A stretch of 41,805 nt of DNA, from positions 1-41,805 of the forward strand of contig JANQPM010000010.1 of the NCBI GenBank assembly GCA_028289465.1. Direction: 5' to 3'. The DNA comes from Lysobacterales bacterium (GTDB lineage Bacteria > Pseudomonadota > Gammaproteobacteria > Xanthomonadales > SZUA-36). The notes beneath the pieces are model-generated. The model saw only the letters and a list, made by a program, of their open reading frames with translations. It was not told where the DNA came from and ran no database searches. Each line of letters opens with the position of its first letter. Within the stretch, counting starts at the first letter, position 1. The position numbers and the translations under genes are program-made. Shown one piece after another: positions 1 through 8,464 of the stretch.

Positions 1-629
1 CGAACCCGCTGTTTGGCCCATGCGCGAACCGTTTTGCCCTGGTAGTGGGCCGGCTCGAACTGCCAGGAACTGACGCCCTGCAGCGCGACATCGTCAAACA
101 GGCCTTCGGGAAACGACTCGATGACTTTGATTTGCTCGACCTCGCCGGTGATGCCGATCAACAGCGACAGCACCACATAACCTTCGATGCCCTTGGCTTT
201 GGCCCGCGGCGGATACACCATCGGTCCCTGATAGGTCGCCTTGGGCGGCTGATCCACGGTGTCGTCGGTCATCACTACACCGTCCGCGCCGCCGAGCAGA
301 TCGCCGTTCAGGTCGTTCAGGTCATCGGTCGAAAAGCCCGGCAGACCCAGATCGATGCCGGACAGCGCGGTATCCAGACCCTGCAGCGGGTTCGGCGGCG
401 TACGCGGTGTACGGCGCGGCTTGGGTTTCGGTTTGGGCTTTGGCGCCGCCTGCTTCTCTGGTTGCTCCTTGCGCTTGAATTCAATCTGGGACACCGCTTC
501 GGCAGCCTGGTCCTGCAAACCCTGGGACAAACGGTTGATCATCACAACCGTGCCGAACACCAGGACTGACCCCAACACCATGCTGACCACCCCGGATGTG
601 AGCCTTTTCATACGTTCCTGCGGTTTCAT
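1..629 (-). CDS. tonB: TonB-family energy transducer (3' end cut by window edge)
   Basis: TonB proteins span the periplasm and pass proton-motive energy from an ExbB/ExbD motor to outer-membrane receptors. The visible 209 residues begin with ATG at 629. They show a short cytoplasmic basic end, one membrane segment (about 12-32), a Lys/Pro-rich spacer (about 60-80, with repeated KP pairs) and a C-terminal TonB domain from about 125, including YPPRAKAKGIEGYV (139-152) and the usual SSWQFEPA stretch. Only the last few residues should be missing. It follows the exbD stop by two bases and is the fifth gene of a minus-strand operon starting at 3864. The family call is secure; which receptor it serves is not visible here. 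Confidence 0.9.
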   Translation of the reverse strand, partial: MKPQERMKRLTSGVVSMVLGSVLVFGTVVMINRLSQGLQDQAAEAVSQIEFKRKEQPEKQAAPKPKPKPKPRRTPRTPPNPLQGLDTALSGIDLGLPGFSTDDLNDLNGDLLGGADGVVMTDDTVDQPPKATYQGPMVYPPRAKAKGIEGYVVLSLLIGITGEVEQIKVIESFPEGLFDDVALQGVSSWQFEPAHYQGKTVRAWAKQRV

Positions 630-631
630 GA

Positions 632-1042
632 CTATCCAACTCCTGCTTCAGCAACGGTGGCTACGCCGACGTCCTGCGCCCCCGCAAGACGGGCCTGATC
701 CACCACTTCGACTAATTTCCCAGACGGCACGCCATCGTCCGTGACCACCAGGACAGACTTGGTCGTGCTGGACTTCAACATATCCCGCAACCGGCTCTGG
801 ATAACCCAGACCCGAACCGGCTCGCCATCCAGATAGGTGTCGCCTACCTGGTCGATGTACAGGCGAATGGCCTTGGTTGACGCCGTGCTTGAACTGGAAG
901 CCGCGGGCCGGTCCAGATCCAGTTTCATATCTTTGACAAACGTGGTACTGACCATAAAAAAGATCAGCAAAATGAACACCATGTCGATCAACGGCGAGAT
1001 GTTGATGTCCTGTATGGCTTCCTTTTTTTCCCGGTAACGCAT
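632..1042 (-). CDS. exbD: ExbD/TolR-family biopolymer transport protein
   Basis: This 136-residue protein is the small subunit of an ExbB/ExbD-type proton-driven motor. One N-terminal membrane segment (about 16-36) carries the family's conserved aspartate at Asp20 in the SPLIDMVFILLIFF stretch, the presumed proton-relay residue. The rest (about 50-136) is a periplasmic domain of TolR/ExbD type. Length is normal for ExbD. It lies 40 bases after the ExbB stop at 1083 and two bases before tonB, so it is probably co-transcribed with both. It belongs to the ExbD group found in TonB2/TonB3-like clusters rather than the tol-pal cluster, because no tolA, tolB or pal is adjacent. Confidence 0.93.
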   Translation of the reverse strand: MRYREKKEAIQDINISPLIDMVFILLIFFMVSTTFVKDMKLDLDRPAASSSSTASTKAIRLYIDQVGDTYLDGEPVRVWVIQSRLRDMLKSSTTKSVLVVTDDGVPSGKLVEVVDQARLAGAQDVGVATVAEAGVG

Positions 1043-1082
1043 GGCGCCTATCTCTGTGGTAATTTTCGCGACACCGCGGCCG

Positions 1083-1679
1083 TCACTGACCGATCTCGGC
1101 GCACAAAATGTCCTTCAACTGTGCCAGTTCCATTTCGATATCTTTTTGCTTGCGGTGCAAAATGCCGTTGATAATCAAACCCGGTATGGACACCGCCAGA
1201 CCCATCTGGGTGGTAAACAAGGCTTGCGAAATACCGCCGGCAATACCGCCGGATTGCGAGAACAGCGACATATCGCCCAGCGAATCGAACGTCTCGATCA
1301 TGCCGACCACGGTGCCGAGCAGGCCCAGCAGCGGAGAGGCCATCACAATGGTCATGATCAGTACGTGGTATTTGCCGATCTCCTTCTGTTCCTCGGCAAA
1401 CGCATCGTCCAGGTGGCGGCGCAGATAGGGCTTGTTTTCGCTTTGCAGCCTGATGCCCTTGCGCAGCGCTCTGACCAGCACGCCGTCGGAACTCGGTTTC
1501 TTGCCTTTGTGATATCGCGCAATCAACGCGCGGGCGCCGCGCTTGGTACCGCGGCGCAGCGCGGTAAACCGGTACCCGATGGCAAACCACAACACGATGG
1601 TGCAAACAAAAAGCGGCGGCATCACAAAACCGCCCGCTTCGATGTACCCGAGTAAATCGTTGAATAGCGGTGCGATCAT
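1083..1679 (-). CDS. exbB: MotA/TolQ/ExbB proton channel family protein
   Basis: At 198 residues this is the standard-length ExbB, the pentameric channel subunit of the inner-membrane motor. Three membrane segments can be seen: about 16-40, about 108-130 (PLLGLLGTVVGMIETF, the TolQ/ExbB signature) and about 148-175. Its ATG overlaps the stop of the preceding gene by four bases (1676-1679), implying translational coupling. It is the second ExbB-like protein of this operon. The upstream 471-residue paralogue has an extra periplasmic domain, so this one probably forms the core channel with the ExbD at 632. Confidence 0.93.
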   Translation of the reverse strand: MIAPLFNDLLGYIEAGGFVMPPLFVCTIVLWFAIGYRFTALRRGTKRGARALIARYHKGKKPSSDGVLVRALRKGIRLQSENKPYLRRHLDDAFAEEQKEIGKYHVLIMTIVMASPLLGLLGTVVGMIETFDSLGDMSLFSQSGGIAGGISQALFTTQMGLAVSIPGLIINGILHRKQKDIEMELAQLKDILCAEIGQ

Positions 1680-3091
1680 GCAGCGGCGGTTCTCGCGTCT
1701 TGATGAATGTTGATTACGCGCAGCGCCGCTTTCTCCATGTCGTCCTTGATGCCTTCCGCCCAGCCGGACAGCAGGTTGCCGAAGATCAAGGCCGGTATGG
1801 CGACAGCCAGACCGATTTCGGTGGTCACCAGCGCAATCGAGATGCCGCCGGACAACAGCTTCGGATCGCCGGTGCCGAACTCGGTAATCACATCGAAGGT
1901 GGAAATCATGCCGGTCACGGTACCGAGCAGGCCCAGCAGCGGTGCGACTGCCGCAATGACGAGAATGAACGAACCGAAACGGTTCAGGTGCGAGGACTCA
2001 TGCAGAATGGCTTCGGAAACGATGTCTTCCAGATGCTCGCGATCGCGGTCCAGGTTGCGGATAGCGGAGGACACCACGCGCGAGGTCGAACCTTTGTGCC
2101 GCTTACAGGCCTCCAGCGCCTGCTTGAGTTCGCCCCGGCGTACCAGGTCCCCAACCTCACCGACAATCTTGCCGGTGCTGGCGCTGGCCGAACGCAGGAA
2201 AAATATGCGCAGCAGGATCAACATCAGGCCCAGCAAGCCCAGCGCGACGATCACCCATGCGATCGTGCCACCGCTGTTGATTACGCCGAGCAGTGTTTTC
2301 CCCTGCTTTTCCTCAATGGCCTTGGTCGCCGATTCAAACAGAAAAATCTTGGTGTAGTCCGGGCGGGCGTTGTTCATCAGCGCTTCGGCTGTGTCGGCAG
2401 ACGCTTCCGGCCACAGTTTCAGCCGTCCTTCGCCGGCCGGGGCCAGCGCACCGGAACCCCCGCTGCTGACGCCGTAGGCGGCGATGTTGCCGACGCGCAG
2501 AATCTGTCCTTGAACTTCGTTGCCGTCAGCCAGATAAAATACCCCGGGCTCCGCCCACACCTGACCCAGACGCTGCACCAGACCTGAACCGGTGTCGAAC
2601 AGACGCCGGATTTTTTCGGCGTCGCCCGCATTCGCGAATTCGTCCGCCCTGAAAGCGTCGTTGCCATAGGGCTCCAGCGTGGAAATAGCCTGGGTATAGG
2701 TCGCGTCCAGCAGACCCTGGCTGTCCTCCGCCGCTTCGATACTGCGCTCGGCCTCTACCAGCAGGTCGGTCAGGCGCTCGCTGCGGCCCTGCAGGCCGAT
2801 CAATTCGTTTTCCAGTTGCGAAATCGCACCCTCTTCCCGGGCGATCTCGGTCCGGGCCTGACCGTCAAAGCGACTCAGGCGCGCTTGCAGATCGCGTAAC
2901 TGGGCTTCCAGGAATGCATATTCCTTGCGGTAAGCCTGTTGCAGATCGGCCGCCGACGCCGCGTCGTCACGTGGCGGTATCGGCGGCGAAGTCGGCGCCT
3001 GCTCTTCTCCAGCCTGGCCAAACGCCGGGTTTGACAACAGCGCGGCGCCGAATAACGCGGTGTATAGGGTCGTCAACACAAACTGTTTCAT
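1676..3091 (-). CDS. ExbB-family protein with long periplasmic coiled-coil domain (TtpC-like)
   Basis: This 471-residue protein has a signal peptide (about 1-25, ending near AFG-QA), a long helical coiled-coil-prone region (about 45-135), a soluble periplasmic segment to about 265, and a C-terminal MotA/TolQ/ExbB domain with membrane segments near 275-298, 372-400 and 415-440 (PLLGLLGTVTGMISTF is the signature). The arrangement matches TtpC, the fourth component of Vibrio TonB2 systems, which stabilises energy transfer across the periplasm. It overlaps the DUF3450 gene by four bases at its start and the smaller ExbB by four at its end. Family assignment is firm; the TtpC-like role is inferred from architecture and context. 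Confidence 0.88.
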   Translation of the reverse strand: MKQFVLTTLYTALFGAALLSNPAFGQAGEEQAPTSPPIPPRDDAASAADLQQAYRKEYAFLEAQLRDLQARLSRFDGQARTEIAREEGAISQLENELIGLQGRSERLTDLLVEAERSIEAAEDSQGLLDATYTQAISTLEPYGNDAFRADEFANAGDAEKIRRLFDTGSGLVQRLGQVWAEPGVFYLADGNEVQGQILRVGNIAAYGVSSGGSGALAPAGEGRLKLWPEASADTAEALMNNARPDYTKIFLFESATKAIEEKQGKTLLGVINSGGTIAWVIVALGLLGLMLILLRIFFLRSASASTGKIVGEVGDLVRRGELKQALEACKRHKGSTSRVVSSAIRNLDRDREHLEDIVSEAILHESSHLNRFGSFILVIAAVAPLLGLLGTVTGMISTFDVITEFGTGDPKLLSGGISIALVTTEIGLAVAIPALIFGNLLSGWAEGIKDDMEKAALRVINIHQDARTAAA

Positions 3092-3864
3092 TGGCCTTCA
3101 CTCCGGACCGCGGCGATTGCGTACGGCAGTTCGAAGTAACCTTGTCGAATTTGCTTTCTGAGCGAATCGAACAGCACTGCAATTTGCTCCTGGGCGGCGG
3201 AACCCTCCACCACTTCATAGCGCCAGCCACCGGCGGAGCGAACCACCCGGCCATAACGTTCGTCGCGGGTTTTGAAGTACATCAGGGCGGTGCCGAGCTT
3301 GGCGACGTCGGCCAGTACGTTGTCGCCGTTCAAATTGATGGTCTGGGAATAAATCGCGTTTTCCTTGGAGATGCGGATTTCATCCTCAATAAACGCCCAA
3401 AGCCGGTTCACCGCGCGCTGCGGATTGACCGCACCGTTCTGTAGCCGGCTGCTCAGTTCGTCGAGTTCCGCCAGCCGGTCGCCGACTTTGAACGGAAAAC
3501 CGGACGCGACCTGATCGCGCAGCCGCAGCACCATGTCGTCGACAATCGGCATCAGGCTGTCGGCATTCGAACCAGCAGCCTGCTGAGCCTGGCGGATCTC
3601 GTCCATCTCCTGCTCCAACTGTCGAATGCGCAGCGACTCGCGGTCTCGGTTGGCTTCCAACTCGGCTTTCTGGGCCGATAAATAGGCCATGCGGTTCTTG
3701 TGTTCCTCACGGCGGATATTCATTTCCGTTTGCAGCTCGTCCACCTGCCCACGCAATGCAATCAGACGCCCGGCCAGACTGTCGACATCGATCTGGGCCA
3801 CTGTCAGTAGCGGGAACATTGCGGAGACCAGTAGCAACGGCAGAATTTTGACTGCGGCCGGCAT
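3088..3864 (-). CDS. DUF3450 family periplasmic coiled-coil protein
   Basis: This 258-residue secreted protein is first in the TonB operon. I start it at 3864, not at the in-frame ATG at 3888, because a strong Shine-Dalgarno (GGAGGAGGG, complement of 3871-3879) sits just before 3864. A signal peptide (about 1-24, ending TVA-QI) is followed by a long charged coiled coil (about 30-95, with an LRGQVDELQTEM-type heptad pattern) and a mixed C-terminal region. DUF3450 proteins occur beside TtpC/ExbB/ExbD/TonB sets in marine gammaproteobacteria; their function is not established. Here it probably works with the coiled-coil ExbB paralogue. A candidate PhoB promoter lies upstream at 3960-3993. Confidence 0.85.
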   Translation of the reverse strand: MPAAVKILPLLLVSAMFPLLTVAQIDVDSLAGRLIALRGQVDELQTEMNIRREEHKNRMAYLSAQKAELEANRDRESLRIRQLEQEMDEIRQAQQAAGSNADSLMPIVDDMVLRLRDQVASGFPFKVGDRLAELDELSSRLQNGAVNPQRAVNRLWAFIEDEIRISKENAIYSQTINLNGDNVLADVAKLGTALMYFKTRDERYGRVVRSAGGWRYEVVEGSAAQEQIAVLFDSLRKQIRQGYFELPYAIAAVRSEGQ

Positions 3865-3870
3865 CGACAG

Positions 3871-3879
3871 CCCTCCTCC
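3871..3879 (-). promoter_or_regulatory. Strong ribosome binding site deciding the DUF3450 start
   Basis: The minus strand reads GGAGGAGGG six bases before the ATG at 3864. No comparable site precedes the longer in-frame ATG at 3888, so the shorter start is preferred. It also places the signal peptide at the true N-terminus. Confidence 0.75.
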
Positions 3880-3959
3880 AAAAAACATAGAAAATATTGG
3901 TGAATCAATCGCTTAAGACCGACTTAAACCAGCGTTAAGCGTTCTTTTGACGGAACAGG

Positions 3960-3993
3960 ATTCTAGTGCGGCCGTATTACAACCGTGTTACAA
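3960..3993 (-). promoter_or_regulatory. Candidate PhoB-dependent promoter (Pho box plus -10) for the DUF3450/TonB operon
   Basis: On the minus strand two seven-base direct repeats, TTGTAAC and TTGTAAT, are separated by four bases (3976-3993). Each differs from the Pho-box half-site CTGT(A/C)A(C/T) only at the first base. After a ten-base gap comes TAGAAT (3960-3965), one mismatch from the -10 consensus. This is the layout of PhoB promoters, where the Pho box replaces the -35. The predicted start near 3953 leaves a leader of about 90 bases before the ATG at 3864. An inverted repeat (CGGCCGT 3969-3975, ACGGCCG 3996-4002) brackets the box. PhoB control is inferred from sequence only. Confidence 0.6.
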
Positions 3994-4055
3994 AAACGGC
4001 CGGGTTTGACCGCATTTTCGCTACTACTGTCATGGGATTGAAACATCGGGCGTTC

Positions 4056-4081
4056 CACACCTGCTTCTTTCGCAGGATGTG
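4056..4081 (-). terminator. Hairpin downstream of phoU, possible pst operon terminator
   Basis: An inverted repeat with arms 4056-4064 (CACACCTGC) and 4072-4081 (GCAGGATGTG) pairs over nine base pairs with one bulged A and a seven-base loop. It lies about 75 bases past the phoU stop. There is no T-run on the minus strand, so a Rho-independent terminator is uncertain. Confidence 0.3.
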
Positions 4082-4155
4082 CGGTTTTCGCGTGGGCGCT
4101 TTAAGGTTTTCAGGCCGCAGCTACGCATTACTGACGCGGGCCGTGGCAATGCCGG

Positions 4156-4857
4156 CTAATCGATCAAATCGGCGAATTCCGTATGCCGAATATCCTGGCC
4201 CTTGACCAGGTAGATAATGTATTCGGCGATGTTCTGACAGCGGTCGCCAATTCGCTCCATCGACCTGGCGGCCCACTGGACTTTCAATACCGTCGGTATC
4301 GAACGCGGATCCTCGGCCATATGCGTGATCAACTGCCGGGTGATCGACACATATTTCACATCCACGTTGTTATCCGATTTGATCACGTCCACCGCCATGT
4401 CCACGTCGATTCTGGCGAATGCATTGAGCACCCTGGTCAGCATCTGCTGCACCAATTCACCCATATAGCCGATTTCGGACCGAATATCCTCAGCCAGCAT
4501 GCCGCTCAATTCGGTTTCGACCATGCGCCCGACCCGTTTGGCCTCGTCCCCGATGCGCTCGAGATCGGTTATGGTCTTGATCACCGCCATCACCAGCCGC
4601 AGGTCGGATGCGGCCGGCTGCCGGCGGGCCAGAATGCGTACGCATTCATCGTCGATATCCACTTCTAGCGCATTGACTTCGATATCGCGATCGGCCACCT
4701 CCCGCGCCAGGTTCTGGTCTCCCTGAATCATGGCCCGCACCGCGTCGCTCAACTGCGATTCCACAATACCGCCCATGCGCAGCACCTTGCTGCGCACCTC
4801 TTCCAGCTCATCGTTGAACTGCTGGGAAATATGCTGATCCAGATTCAGGTCCGCCAT
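4156..4857 (-). CDS. phoU: Phosphate-specific transport system accessory protein PhoU
   Basis: This 233-residue cytoplasmic protein is all-helical with two PhoU repeats. Typical features are the N-terminal HISQQFNDELEEVRSKVLRMGG segment, which I shorten here to HISQQFNDELEEV, and the metal-binding-type acidic helix with TDLERIGDEAKRV (about 96-108), echoed in the second repeat by ARSMERIGDRCQN (about 197-209). PhoU links the Pst transporter to PhoR, damping Pho regulon activity when phosphate is plentiful. It starts four bases after the pstB stop, so it is the last gene of pstC-pstA-pstB-phoU. Length equals the usual family length. Confidence 0.97.
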   Translation of the reverse strand: MADLNLDQHISQQFNDELEEVRSKVLRMGGIVESQLSDAVRAMIQGDQNLAREVADRDIEVNALEVDIDDECVRILARRQPAASDLRLVMAVIKTITDLERIGDEAKRVGRMVETELSGMLAEDIRSEIGYMGELVQQMLTRVLNAFARIDVDMAVDVIKSDNNVDVKYVSITRQLITHMAEDPRSIPTVLKVQWAARSMERIGDRCQNIAEYIIYLVKGQDIRHTEFADLID

Positions 4858-4860
4858 CGC

Positions 4861-5739
4861 TTAGCCGTATCGTCCGGTAATGTAGTCTTCGGTCTGCTTA
4901 TCTTTGGGGTTGGTGAAAATCACATCCGTGCTGTCGTATTCCACTAACCGGCCCTGGTTCATAAAAGCCGTATAGTCGGAGACCCTTGCCGCCTGCTGCA
5001 TGTTATGCGTGACGATGACGATTGTATAGCGGGACTTCAAATCATGGATCAGTTCCTCGACTTTCAAGGTCGAGATCGGATCCAGCGACGAGCAGGGTTC
5101 GTCCAGCAGCAGTATCTCTGGTTTGACCGCTATCGCTCTTGCGATGACCAGGCGCTGCTGCTGCCCGCTGGATAGCTCCAGCGCGCTGCGATCCAGACGG
5201 CCTTTCACCTCATCCCACAGCGCCGCACCGCGCAGCGACCACTCGACAGTATCCTCGAGCGCCGCCATCGACTTAACCCCCTGAAGGCGCGGACCGAATG
5301 CGACGTTCTCGAAAATGCTCTTTGGAAACGGATTCGGTCGCTGGAAGACCATGCCGACGCGTCGGCGCAGGTCGATGACATCGACGTCCGGACGGTAGAT
5401 ATCCTCGCCGTTAATCGTTACCGTGCCCGACAGCTCGCATTCGTCATTCAGGTCATTAAGGCGGTTAAAGCAACGCAACAGCGACGACTTGCCACAGCCG
5501 GAAGGACCGATAAACGCGGTGACCAGACCGTGCCGTATACTCAGAGTTACCGCGTCCAGCGCCGGCCGGCCCGCATAGTTCAGGCTGAGCCGATCCGCTG
5601 CAATCGCCACCTTCGCCGCTTCCTCGGCCGGCGGCACGGCCTCCAGCAGGTCTGATTGGTGTGTCTGATCCGACGGGGTCTGATCCGGCTCGGTCTGATC
5701 CGATTGGAGGTCTGGCCGGGCGTTTTCCTCGGTACTCAT
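4861..5739 (-). CDS. pstB: Phosphate ABC transporter ATP-binding protein PstB
   Basis: PstB hydrolyses ATP to drive high-affinity phosphate import. The 292-residue protein has Walker [10 protein letters not shown] (about 77-85), the PstB-typical [15 protein letters not shown] stretch, an ABC signature read as ELSSGQQQR (Ser where LSGGQ normally has its first Gly), Walker [14 protein letters not shown] and the H-loop TH. Unlike most PstB it has an N-terminal extension of about 45 residues rich in repeated DQT ([14 protein letters not shown]), encoded by degenerate GGTCTGATCCG-like repeats near 5655-5712. Its ATG shares one base with the pstA stop (TGATG), so the two are translationally coupled. 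The call is secure; the extension looks disordered and has no known role. Confidence 0.97.
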   Translation of the reverse strand: MSTEENARPDLQSDQTEPDQTPSDQTHQSDLLEAVPPAEEAAKVAIAADRLSLNYAGRPALDAVTLSIRHGLVTAFIGPSGCGKSSLLRCFNRLNDLNDECELSGTVTINGEDIYRPDVDVIDLRRRVGMVFQRPNPFPKSIFENVAFGPRLQGVKSMAALEDTVEWSLRGAALWDEVKGRLDRSALELSSGQQQRLVIARAIAVKPEILLLDEPCSSLDPISTLKVEELIHDLKSRYTIVIVTHNMQQAARVSDYTAFMNQGRLVEYDSTDVIFTNPKDKQTEDYITGRYG

Positions 5740-7274
5740 CAGGACATCAATTTTCGATAACGATCATACAGGCGGTTACGCAAAAAAACGGCCGACAGAT
5801 TCAGGACTAACACGACGACCACCAGCAGCAGCGCCACCGCAAACAGCAGACCCAGGCCTTCTTTCAAATTGGTGTTCCTGAATGCCAGATCGTACAGATA
5901 ATAACCCAAATGCATGAATTTTCTCTCCAAGTGCAAAAACGGGAAGTTACCGTCAATCGGCAGGCTGGAAGCCTGCTTCACTACACCCAGCAGCATCAGT
6001 GGTGCCACCTCGCCCGCGGCGCGGGCGACCGCCAGTATCATGCCGGTCAGCAAACCGGGCAGCGCCAGCGGCCAAAGTAGATACCTGACCGCTTCCGACT
6101 GCGTCGCGCCCAGCGCATAGCCGCCCTCTTTCAAAGAACGCGGAATTCGTGCCAGCGCCTCCTCGGTCGCGACGATGACCACCGGCAACGTCAGCAGGGC
6201 CAGGGTCATTGCCGCCCATAACAAGCCCCCGGTGCCGAAGGTCGGCACCGGCAGCTTATCGGCAAAAAACCACTGATCGAAACGGCCGCCGACCGCGTGA
6301 ATAAAAAAACCCAGGCCAAACACGCCGTAAATAATCGAAGGCACGCCGGCCAGGTTGTTGACTGCAACGCGCAGCACGGTTGCCAGCCAGCCGCGTCCGG
6401 CATACTCGTGCAGGTAGACTGCGGCCAGGCCGCCCAGCGGCGATACCACCAGCGACATGACCAGCACCATCAGCACCGTACCGTAAATGGCTGCAACGAT
6501 ATCCTGGCCGTGGTGGGGCGCATAGCGGTTCGGGCTGCGGAACGTCACCAGATGGGTCGCGAAGCTAGCGATTCTGTCGAGCAAACCGGCCCCGTTCGGC
6601 TGCATCAGCTGCAGGATGTCCGCGCCGGCCACAGTCACCTGCCGCCGCTCGGCATCTTCAAACAGCAGGCGCCAGTCGATGAATTCCGCGTCGCTGCAGG
6701 CGTCTGCCACCCGTGCCGGCCGCAGCGCGTTAATCATGTGCTGCTGGGCCGCGCAGTCTGCCGCCAGCAATTGATTCGAGAAATCGATCAGGGACCCGGT
6801 ATAGGCCAGTATTTCCCCATCGACCTGAAGCTGTACCACATAGCCCCAGTGCCAGCGGCCGTCTCTGGTCTCCATAGCGGTCAGATGATGCGGACGGGAA
6901 CGCTGCACAACCGCGGTTTCGGGCAGCCAGACATAATCGGCAGCGGGTAAGCGGTCGGTCCCGGGTGTCGCCGGATCATCGCCAGCCGCGGTCACACTCC
7001 TGATCAGCAGCCGGGCCGAACCGTCAGCCGCATTCTCTTTGCCGGCGATGATACCGTGTACCGGAACGGCCGCTTCGCCCGATCGCTCAACCCAAAATTC
7101 ATAAATCGGCCGGGGCCAGAAATAGCTGACGGCACCGGACAGCAAAATCAACAGTACCGCCACGATAATCGCAATGACCGTTCCGGTGGCCAGCTTGCTA
7201 CTCAGCGAAATCCACGACCCGGAAATCCATGACTTGGGGGTGAACCGGCGCCGACTGACCTTCAAACCCGGCAT
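5739..7274 (-). CDS. pstA: Phosphate ABC transporter permease PstA with large periplasmic insertion
   Basis: This 511-residue protein is one half of the membrane channel of the Pst importer. A first membrane segment (about 28-52) is followed by roughly 180 residues of predicted periplasmic sequence. The canonical permease core begins around 255, with the inner-membrane permease loop [22 protein letters not shown] (about 370-391, given here as [15 protein letters not shown]). E. coli PstA is about 300 residues, so the size difference is the insertion, a form also found in pseudomonads and marine gammaproteobacteria. It starts four bases after the pstC stop and shares a base with pstB. The role of the extra domain is unknown; interaction with a phosphate-binding protein is plausible. 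Confidence 0.94.
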   Translation of the reverse strand: MPGLKVSRRRFTPKSWISGSWISLSSKLATGTVIAIIVAVLLILLSGAVSYFWPRPIYEFWVERSGEAAVPVHGIIAGKENAADGSARLLIRSVTAAGDDPATPGTDRLPAADYVWLPETAVVQRSRPHHLTAMETRDGRWHWGYVVQLQVDGEILAYTGSLIDFSNQLLAADCAAQQHMINALRPARVADACSDAEFIDWRLLFEDAERRQVTVAGADILQLMQPNGAGLLDRIASFATHLVTFRSPNRYAPHHGQDIVAAIYGTVLMVLVMSLVVSPLGGLAAVYLHEYAGRGWLATVLRVAVNNLAGVPSIIYGVFGLGFFIHAVGGRFDQWFFADKLPVPTFGTGGLLWAAMTLALLTLPVVIVATEEALARIPRSLKEGGYALGATQSEAVRYLLWPLALPGLLTGMILAVARAAGEVAPLMLLGVVKQASSLPIDGNFPFLHLERKFMHLGYYLYDLAFRNTNLKEGLGLLFAVALLLVVVVLVLNLSAVFLRNRLYDRYRKLMS

Positions 7275-7278
7275 AGGC

Positions 7279-8430
7279 CTACCATGCCCGGTATCGCGTC
7301 CGCAGCCGATGCCGAATCAACTCGGCCACCGAATTCAGTATAAAGACTGTGACAAACAGCAGCAGCGCAAGAAAGAACAGCAACTGAAAATGAAAGCCGT
7401 TCACCGAGGTCTCGGGCAATTCCAGCGCCAGCGTTGCCGACAGGCTTCTGAACCCGGAAAACGGACCCCAGTCAGACAACGGCGTATTGCCGGATGCCAT
7501 CAACACAATCATCGTCTCTCCGGCTACCCGGCCGAAACCGATCAGCAGTGCGGCCAGCAGGCCGGAGGCGGCGACCGGCAGGACCACGCGCGACAAGGTC
7601 TGCCAGCGGTTTGCACCAACCGCCATCGCACCATTGATCAGATGTCTCGGTACCCCGCTTAGCGCTTCCTCGGCGATGGAGAACATCGCCGGCACCGCGC
7701 TGATACCGAGCACGGCACCGACAACCAGCGCATTCAGCATCGAATAGGAAACCACCCGGTTGGTTTGCAGCCAGTAGGCCACGCCCCGGTCAAACAGCAG
7801 GCTCTCCAGCCATTCGGCAGCCCAGAAGCCCGCTGCTGCCGCGACCGGTATCGCGATAATCATCAACCCAACCGGAAAACCGCGGCCGATATTCAACGAT
7901 GCCGTCAGCGGTGGCAACAGTGCCAGAGCCACACCGATCATCAGCGCGTGCAAAAGGTGGTTCATCAGCCATGGGGCTAACCAGACCGCCGCCAGAAAGC
8001 CCAGGACCACGGTCGGAAGCGCCTCCAGAATCTCAATCGCCGGCTTCAGTCGGCGGCGCGTTTTTGCCGACGCATAGTAGGACAGATGAATGGCCGTCAT
8101 GAAAGCCAGCGGCACGCCGAACAGCAACGCATACAGGCTGGCTTTCAGCGTGCCGACGATCAGCGGCCGGGGATTGAAGACGCTGATGTCGCCACCGGCC
8201 GCAGCCGGCTGCCAGACAGCGTCGCCCGCACCGGTTGTGGAGAAAATACCCGCCAGCGACAGCCGGCCGCTCCCGAACAGCAGCGGCACCGCGTTGAACA
8301 ACAGATACGCGAATATCAACACTACCGCGAACAGCACGGCCAGCCCGGCGGTCCGGACCACATGGCGAAAGAGACGATCTTTAAGCTGCCGCCGGGAGCG
8401 GAGCGTATTGGCAGGGAAAGGCGTTGTCAT
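7279..8430 (-). CDS. pstC: Phosphate ABC transporter permease PstC
   Basis: This is the second permease subunit of the high-affinity phosphate importer, 383 residues from the chosen start. Membrane segments begin near residues 22-48. The conserved cytoplasmic loop EEALSGVPRHLINGAMAVGA, typical of PstC/PstA, lies in the second half. An in-frame ATG exists at 8484 but would put the start inside the Pho box at 8465-8482 and add a non-family N-terminus. The ATG at 8430 gives MTTPFPANT followed by the first membrane segment and is preferred. No pstS lies upstream; the neighbour is a divergent phosphate permease operon. I see no clear promoter of its own on the minus strand. Confidence 0.94.
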   Translation of the reverse strand: MTTPFPANTLRSRRQLKDRLFRHVVRTAGLAVLFAVVLIFAYLLFNAVPLLFGSGRLSLAGIFSTTGAGDAVWQPAAAGGDISVFNPRPLIVGTLKASLYALLFGVPLAFMTAIHLSYYASAKTRRRLKPAIEILEALPTVVLGFLAAVWLAPWLMNHLLHALMIGVALALLPPLTASLNIGRGFPVGLMIIAIPVAAAAGFWAAEWLESLLFDRGVAYWLQTNRVVSYSMLNALVVGAVLGISAVPAMFSIAEEALSGVPRHLINGAMAVGANRWQTLSRVVLPVAASGLLAALLIGFGRVAGETMIVLMASGNTPLSDWGPFSGFRSLSATLALELPETSVNGFHFQLLFFLALLLFVTVFILNSVAELIRHRLRTRYRAW

Positions 8431-8464
8431 GAACTGACATTCCGACCCCTGGAGCAGGGTTCTT

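Noticed and set aside
3865..3888. Longer DUF3450 start
   Set aside because: The ribosome site GGAGGAGGG directly precedes the internal ATG, and the longer form would bury it inside the coding sequence.
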